This document shows, piece after piece, positions 60,366 to 64,000 of a stretch of DNA of 64,000 nt. Every line of letters begins with the position of its first letter. Positions within the stretch are counted from its first letter, which is position 1. A model generated the notes under the pieces. That model was not told the origin of the DNA. It worked only from the letters and a program-made list of their open reading frames with translations, and made no database searches. Source of the DNA: Pseudomonadota bacterium (GTDB lineage: Bacteria; Pseudomonadota; Alphaproteobacteria; Rhizobiales; Xanthobacteraceae); contig JAEWHP010000049.1 of the NCBI GenBank assembly GCA_023387735.1, positions 62,001 through 126,000 on the forward strand, given 5' to 3'. Made by a program: the position numbers and the translations under genes.

Positions 60366-61274
60366 TCAGGACTTCTGCTTGCGAATGCTGTCGACAAACT
60401 TGGTCAGATCAATCACAGCCTCATAGGCCTTGTGGTCGACCTCGACGAATGGCAGTTGCTTGCCCTGATAAATCTTGTCGAACGCCGCCTTGTCCTTCAC
60501 CGCGATTTCCAGCACAGCCTTCTTGATCGCTGCCTTGAGGTCGGCAGGCAGGCTGCCGAGATAGGCCATCGGCGAATTCACAATCTGTTCGGACTTCATG
60601 ATGATCTTGAAGTCGGCGGCCTTCGCCATGCCCTTCCGTTCCATCCGCAGCAGGTTCGATTCATTCTCGTCGTTCCACCAGTTGAACGCCGCATCGCAGG
60701 TCCCCTGGCCAAGTGCGATTACCGCGTTCTCATGGCTTCCCGAATAGACCACCTTGGCGAAGAACTTCTCCGGGTCGATGCCCATCTTGTCCATCGCGAA
60801 ACGCGGCACGTTATTGCCCGACGTTGAGTTTGGATCGACCAGGCAGAGGTTCTTGCCCTTCAAATCCTTGATGTCCTTGTAGGACGAATCGCTCTTCACG
60901 TAGAGAACCGAGTAATAGCCCTTGGTGCCGTCACCGTTCACCTCGATCGCGAACGGCTCGACCTTGGCGCCGATGATGTAGGCGCGGGCGTAGGACGCCG
61001 GACCGTACATCGCGATGTGGATATTGCCGGCGCGCTGGCCTTCGATGACGGCGGCGTAGTCGTTGGCGATCCGCAGCGTCACTTTGGTACCGAGTTCGCG
61101 GGAGAGATATTCCGTCAGCGGCGTCCAGCGGTCGGTCGTCCCCGAGGCGTTTTCGTCGGGCACCTTGGCGAACACCAGTTCCGGATATTTTGACTTCCAG
61201 TCCTGAGCCGACGCGGCTGATGCCGAAAATGCCAATCCCGCCGCGACGGCGAGAATCATACGACGGTTGATCAT
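60366..61274 (-). CDS. phnD: Phosphonate-binding protein PhnD
   Basis: 302 residues from the ATG at 61274. Signal peptide INRRMILAVAAGLAFSASAA ending SAQ, then LVFAKVPDENASGTTDRWTP, MYGPASYARAYIIGAKVEPF and GSHENAVIALGQGTCDAAFN, the PhnD pattern. It captures phosphonate in the periplasm for PhnCE. Confidence 0.94.
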   Translation of the reverse strand: MINRRMILAVAAGLAFSASAASAQDWKSKYPELVFAKVPDENASGTTDRWTPLTEYLSRELGTKVTLRIANDYAAVIEGQRAGNIHIAMYGPASYARAYIIGAKVEPFAIEVNGDGTKGYYSVLYVKSDSSYKDIKDLKGKNLCLVDPNSTSGNNVPRFAMDKMGIDPEKFFAKVVYSGSHENAVIALGQGTCDAAFNWWNDENESNLLRMERKGMAKAADFKIIMKSEQIVNSPMAYLGSLPADLKAAIKKAVLEIAVKDKAAFDKIYQGKQLPFVEVDHKAYEAVIDLTKFVDSIRKQKS

Positions 61275-61348
61275 GACGTCTCCTGTTTTACATCTGATAA
61301 GGCTGGCGGTTCCGATCGCGCAGCCCAAACTGTTAAGGACGCAAGCAC

Positions 61349-62164
61349 TCAGGCAGCGGCAACCGCTCCCAGCGCAGGGATCTGCGAAGCGGCCGGAACC
61401 TGCTCGGGCGCGATGCCCATTACTTCATTCGCCTCGAGATCGTAGAGTTCGCGGGCGATGCTATCGGTCAGCGCCGCAGGCGCGCCGTCGAAGACAATCC
61501 GCCCCGCGGCCATGCCGATCAGGCGGTCGCAATAGGTCCGCGCCAGGTCAAGCGAATGCAGATTGCAGACCACGGTGATGCCGAAATGCTTGTTGATGCG
61601 CAGCAGCGCATCCATGACCACTTTTGTGTTGCGGGGATCGAGCGACGCGATCGGCTCGTCGGCGAGGATGATCTCGGGGTTCTGCACCAGCGCGCGCGCA
61701 ATCGCGACGCGCTGCTGCTGACCACCCGAGAGCTGATCGGCGCGCTGCGCCGCGATCGACGCCATATCGAACTGCTCCAGCGCGGACATCGCAATGGCCT
61801 TGTCCTCTTCCGGCCAGAGCTGCGCCAGCGACCGCCATGCCGGCACCGTCGCGAGCCTTCCCATCAGCACGTTGGTCAGCACGTCGAGCCGCCCGACCAG
61901 GTTGAACTGCTGGAAAATCATCGCCGACCGGGCGCGCCATTGCCGCAGTTCCCTGCCGCGCAACGCCGTGACGTCGAGGCCGTCGAACAGGATCCGTCCC
62001 TCGGACGGCTCGGCGAGGCGATTGATCATCCGCAGCAAGGTCGACTTGCCGGCGCCGGAACGGCCGATCACACCGACGAAACCGCCGGGCGCGATCGAGA
62101 ATGAAGCATTGTCGACCGCGGCTTTCGTACCGAAACGGCACGTCAGACCTTCCACCACCAGCAT
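61349..62164 (-). CDS. phnC: Phosphonate ABC transporter ATPase PhnC
   Basis: 271 residues: Walker A VIGRSGAGKSTLLRMINRLA, signature LSGGQQQRVAIARALVQNPE, Walker B IILADEPIASLDPRNTK. First gene of phnCDEE; a Pho-box-like site lies about 50 bases upstream of its ATG. Confidence 0.94.
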   Translation of the reverse strand: MLVVEGLTCRFGTKAAVDNASFSIAPGGFVGVIGRSGAGKSTLLRMINRLAEPSEGRILFDGLDVTALRGRELRQWRARSAMIFQQFNLVGRLDVLTNVLMGRLATVPAWRSLAQLWPEEDKAIAMSALEQFDMASIAAQRADQLSGGQQQRVAIARALVQNPEIILADEPIASLDPRNTKVVMDALLRINKHFGITVVCNLHSLDLARTYCDRLIGMAAGRIVFDGAPAALTDSIARELYDLEANEVMGIAPEQVPAASQIPALGAVAAA

Positions 62165-62210
62165 GCAGGGCTCCAGAGCGCTTGTCTTTCCCCATCGCTA
62201 GCGTCTGGAT

Positions 62211-62228
62211 TCTACAGTTGTGTGACAG
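62211..62228 (-). promoter_or_regulatory. Pho-box-like site for phnC
   Basis: On the minus strand CTGTCAC-ACAA-CTGTAGA, 7+4+7, upstream of phnC. Both half-sites start CTGT; the second deviates at its last three bases. Confidence 0.6.
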
Positions 62229-62265
62229 TCGTGCCGCGGCGCACACGCCGTCCACAGCGCGTCGG

Positions 62266-62294
62266 CTGTCATCCGCTTGTCACAACACTGTCAC
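62266..62294 (+). promoter_or_regulatory. Triple Pho-box-like repeat for the plus-strand operon
   Basis: CTGTCAT-CCGC-TTGTCAC-AACA-CTGTCAC: three 7-mers with 4-base spacers (11-bp period), i.e. two overlapping Pho boxes. It ends 2 bases before an ATG at 62296, so the real gene start is further down (62350). Confidence 0.75.
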
Positions 62295-62349
62295 CATGCC
62301 AATCGATGACGTCCGTCCCAACCGCTCTGTTTCGCTCAAGGGAATGCAC

Positions 62350-63000
62350 ATGGCCGGCAAAATGCTCTCGGTCGAACCGACCGTCGACCCATCGGCCAAG
62401 CTCCACGAGACGCGGCTCGGCGCCTATTGCGAGGTCGGGGCGCGCACGATCCTGCATGAATTGACGATGGACGATTATTCCTACGTCGTGAACGACGCCC
62501 AGATCACCTACACCTCGATCGGAAAGTTCTGCTCGATCGCGGCGATGACGCGGATCAATCCGGGCAATCACCCGATGCAGCGGGCTTCGCAGGCGCATTT
62601 CACCTATCGCGCCAGCTCATATTTTCCGGGCGAAAGCGACGATACCGAATTTTTCGCCTGGCGCCGCAGCCACCATGTCGATATCGGCCACGACGTCTGG
62701 ATCGGGCACGGCGCGGTGGTGCTGCCGGGCCGCAATGTCGGCATGGGAGCCGTTATCGCGGCGGGTGCGATCGTGACCAGGGACGTTCCCTCCTACACCA
62801 TCGTCGCTGGAAATCCGGCGCGGATCGTCCGGCGCCGATTTCCGGAAGATGTTGCGGCCCGCCTGGCGGAACTCGCGTGGTGGGACTGGGACCACGAAAC
62901 CCTGCGCCGCGCCCTGCCCGATTTCCGTAAGCTGGCCGTCGAGGAGTTCATCGACAAATACGTGGCTATGAGGACAAGACAGGAAAGCGCGGTGAAATGA
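62350..63000 (+). CDS. Left-handed beta-helix (hexapeptide) transferase of phosphonate loci
   Basis: From the ATG at 62350 (AAGGGA six bases upstream) 216 residues: MAGKMLSVEPTVDPSAKLHE, several hexapeptide turns (GAYCEVGARTILHELTMDDY, GKFCSIAAMTRINPGNHPMQ, DVWIGHGAVVLPGRNVGMGA) and the C-terminal TIVAGNPARIVRRRF. Matches the acetyltransferase-like family seen with C-P lyase genes. The acceptor is not known. Upstream ATGs (62296, 62344) are in the Pho-box zone or lack spacing. Confidence 0.88.
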   Translation: MAGKMLSVEPTVDPSAKLHETRLGAYCEVGARTILHELTMDDYSYVVNDAQITYTSIGKFCSIAAMTRINPGNHPMQRASQAHFTYRASSYFPGESDDTEFFAWRRSHHVDIGHDVWIGHGAVVLPGRNVGMGAVIAAGAIVTRDVPSYTIVAGNPARIVRRRFPEDVAARLAELAWWDWDHETLRRALPDFRKLAVEEFIDKYVAMRTRQESAVK

Positions 63001-64000
63001 CCAATCTATCGATCGAAGGCGGCCAGGCGCTGGTTGGCGGCGAATTCGTTGAAACGTCGCTGCGCATCGCCGGGCGCGACATCGTCGCGGTGGACTCGGC
63101 GGCCGAACGCGGCGCAGCGGCCATCGACGCAAGCGGCCTGAAGGTGCTGCCGGGGATCATCGACCTGCATGGCGATGCCTTCGAGCGGCAGATGATGCCC
63201 CGTCCGGGCGTCGACTTTCCCATCGATGTGGCGCTGGCCGACAGCGACCGGCAGGCGATCGCCAACGGCATCACCACCGTCTTTCACGCGACGACCTGGT
63301 CGTGGGAACCCGGCCTGCGCGGCGCCGACAACGCCCGCCAGTTGCTCGACAATATAGAGCTCTTGCGGCCGAAGCTGGCGGCGGACACCCGCTTCCATCT
63401 CCGCCACGAGACCTACGATCTCGATGCCGAACCCGAGATCACCCAATGGCTCTCAGACGGGCGGATCGACCTGTTTGCGTTCAACGACCACATGGATTCC
63501 ACGGTCGCGAGCCTCGCGAAGCCGCAGAAGCGCAGCCGCATGGTCGAACGCACTGGTCTCACGAGCGAAGCCTTCGACCAACTGGTTCAGCGTATCGTCA
63601 CACGGAGTCATGACGTCCCGGCATCGAACGCTCGGCTGGCGGAAGCCGCGCGCGCCGCCGGCGTCAGGATGCTGTCGCACGATGACGAAACGCCAGCAAT
63701 GCGGAAGGCATTTCGCGCGCAAGGCGTCGGCATCGCCGAGTTTCCGGTCAACGAAGAGACCGCGCGCGAAGCAGCCGAAGGCGGCGACTTCATCGTGTTC
63801 GGCGCACCCAATGTCGTGCGCGGCGGTAGCCATACCGGCTGGACGAAGGCGGCCGACATGATCGCCAAGGGCCTGTGCTCGGTGCTTGCCTCCGACTACT
63901 ACTATCCGGCGCAGCTGTTGGCCGCGTATCGCCTCGCCGCCGACGGCATATTGCCGTTGGCCAAGGCCTGGGACCTGATATCGGCAAGCCCGGCCGAGGC
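62997..64000 (+). CDS. Second PhnM-type diphosphatase (runs off right edge)
   Basis: Starts ATGACC at 62997 in a 4-nt overlap with the hexapeptide gene and stays open to the window end (334 codons). Amidohydrolase motifs: IIDLHGDAFERQMMPRPGVD, LFAFNDHMDST, MLSHDDETPAMRKAF, FGAPNVVRGGSHTGWTKAAD. Same family as phnM at 51951 but clearly diverged (HGDAFE instead of HTDHLE). Why the locus has two is unknown. Confidence 0.9.
   Translation, partial: MTNLSIEGGQALVGGEFVETSLRIAGRDIVAVDSAAERGAAAIDASGLKVLPGIIDLHGDAFERQMMPRPGVDFPIDVALADSDRQAIANGITTVFHATTWSWEPGLRGADNARQLLDNIELLRPKLAADTRFHLRHETYDLDAEPEITQWLSDGRIDLFAFNDHMDSTVASLAKPQKRSRMVERTGLTSEAFDQLVQRIVTRSHDVPASNARLAEAARAAGVRMLSHDDETPAMRKAFRAQGVGIAEFPVNEETAREAAEGGDFIVFGAPNVVRGGSHTGWTKAADMIAKGLCSVLASDYYYPAQLLAAYRLAADGILPLAKAWDLISASPAE

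Noticed and set aside
1..64000. CRISPR arrays, rRNA genes, insertion-sequence transposases
   Set aside because: Looked for regularly spaced repeats, rRNA-like conserved blocks and transposase motifs; none seen. The hairpin array at 8273-8475 has unequal, unrelated stems and is not CRISPR.

Overview
The window looks like chromosomal DNA from Bradyrhizobium or a close relative in the Nitrobacteraceae. It is GC-rich with strong GC-skewed codon use. It carries many small protein types that I associate with that group (DUF6894, DUF3551, DUF6481, MxKDx repeats, a one-domain DNA ligase). Its core operons (C-P lyase, leucine degradation, TRAP uptake, PBP1C with alpha-2-macroglobulin) fit a soil alphaproteobacterium. 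This assignment comes from recognising families by eye; no search was run.

Positions 1 to about 16.7 kb are accessory DNA. A tyrosine integrase runs off the left edge and overlaps an excisionase-like gene out of frame by 241 nt. To the right come a DUF3631 ATPase, an Arc-type ribbon-helix-helix protein with a TTG start, a primase-helicase fusion, an HK97-type prohead protease and a P27-like terminase small subunit. No large terminase, portal, capsid or tail gene is visible. This gene set fits a phage satellite (a PICI-like element) or a heavily reduced prophage. Three non-coding structures go with it: a large inverted repeat whose arms carry GGTC(TA) units every 10 bp, the same motif as a 10-bp direct repeat in front of the excisionase operon, and an array of four perfect hairpins just upstream of the terminase gene. 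From 9.8 to 16.6 kb there follow small orphan genes, two Crp/Fnr regulators, a minimal ATP-dependent DNA ligase, a HIRAN protein and a GcrA-like regulator. The right boundary is not resolved.

From 16.9 to 33 kb the DNA is chromosomal. It holds a PBP1C/alpha-2-macroglobulin operon, tRNA-Arg(UCU), and a run of small, mostly secreted or coiled-coil proteins, among them an RlpA-like protein and a lone receiver domain.

From 32.8 to 37.6 kb a GntR regulator is divergent from a TRAP transporter (small permease, large permease, binding protein) followed by a dihydrodipicolinate-synthase-family enzyme. From 37.6 to 44.8 kb lies leucine/isovalerate catabolism: isovaleryl-CoA dehydrogenase, both methylcrotonyl-CoA carboxylase subunits and HMG-CoA lyase, divergent from a TetR regulator that is followed by an Lrp-type regulator.

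From 44.8 to 51.3 kb are single genes: an NDUFS4-like complex I accessory protein, an OpgC-type membrane acyltransferase, a NodU-type carbamoyltransferase, a cyclase-family hydrolase and a PNPOx-family protein.

From 51.4 to 64 kb is a complete phosphonate system. phnGHIJKLMN lies on the minus strand, phnF is divergent from it, phnCDEE is a second minus-strand operon, and a plus-strand operon has a hexapeptide transferase followed by a second, divergent PhnM running off the right edge. I can read a perfect inverted repeat next to phnG (probable PhnF site) and three Pho-box-like sites in front of the three phosphonate operons, so the locus appears wired both to phosphate starvation and to a local GntR regulator.
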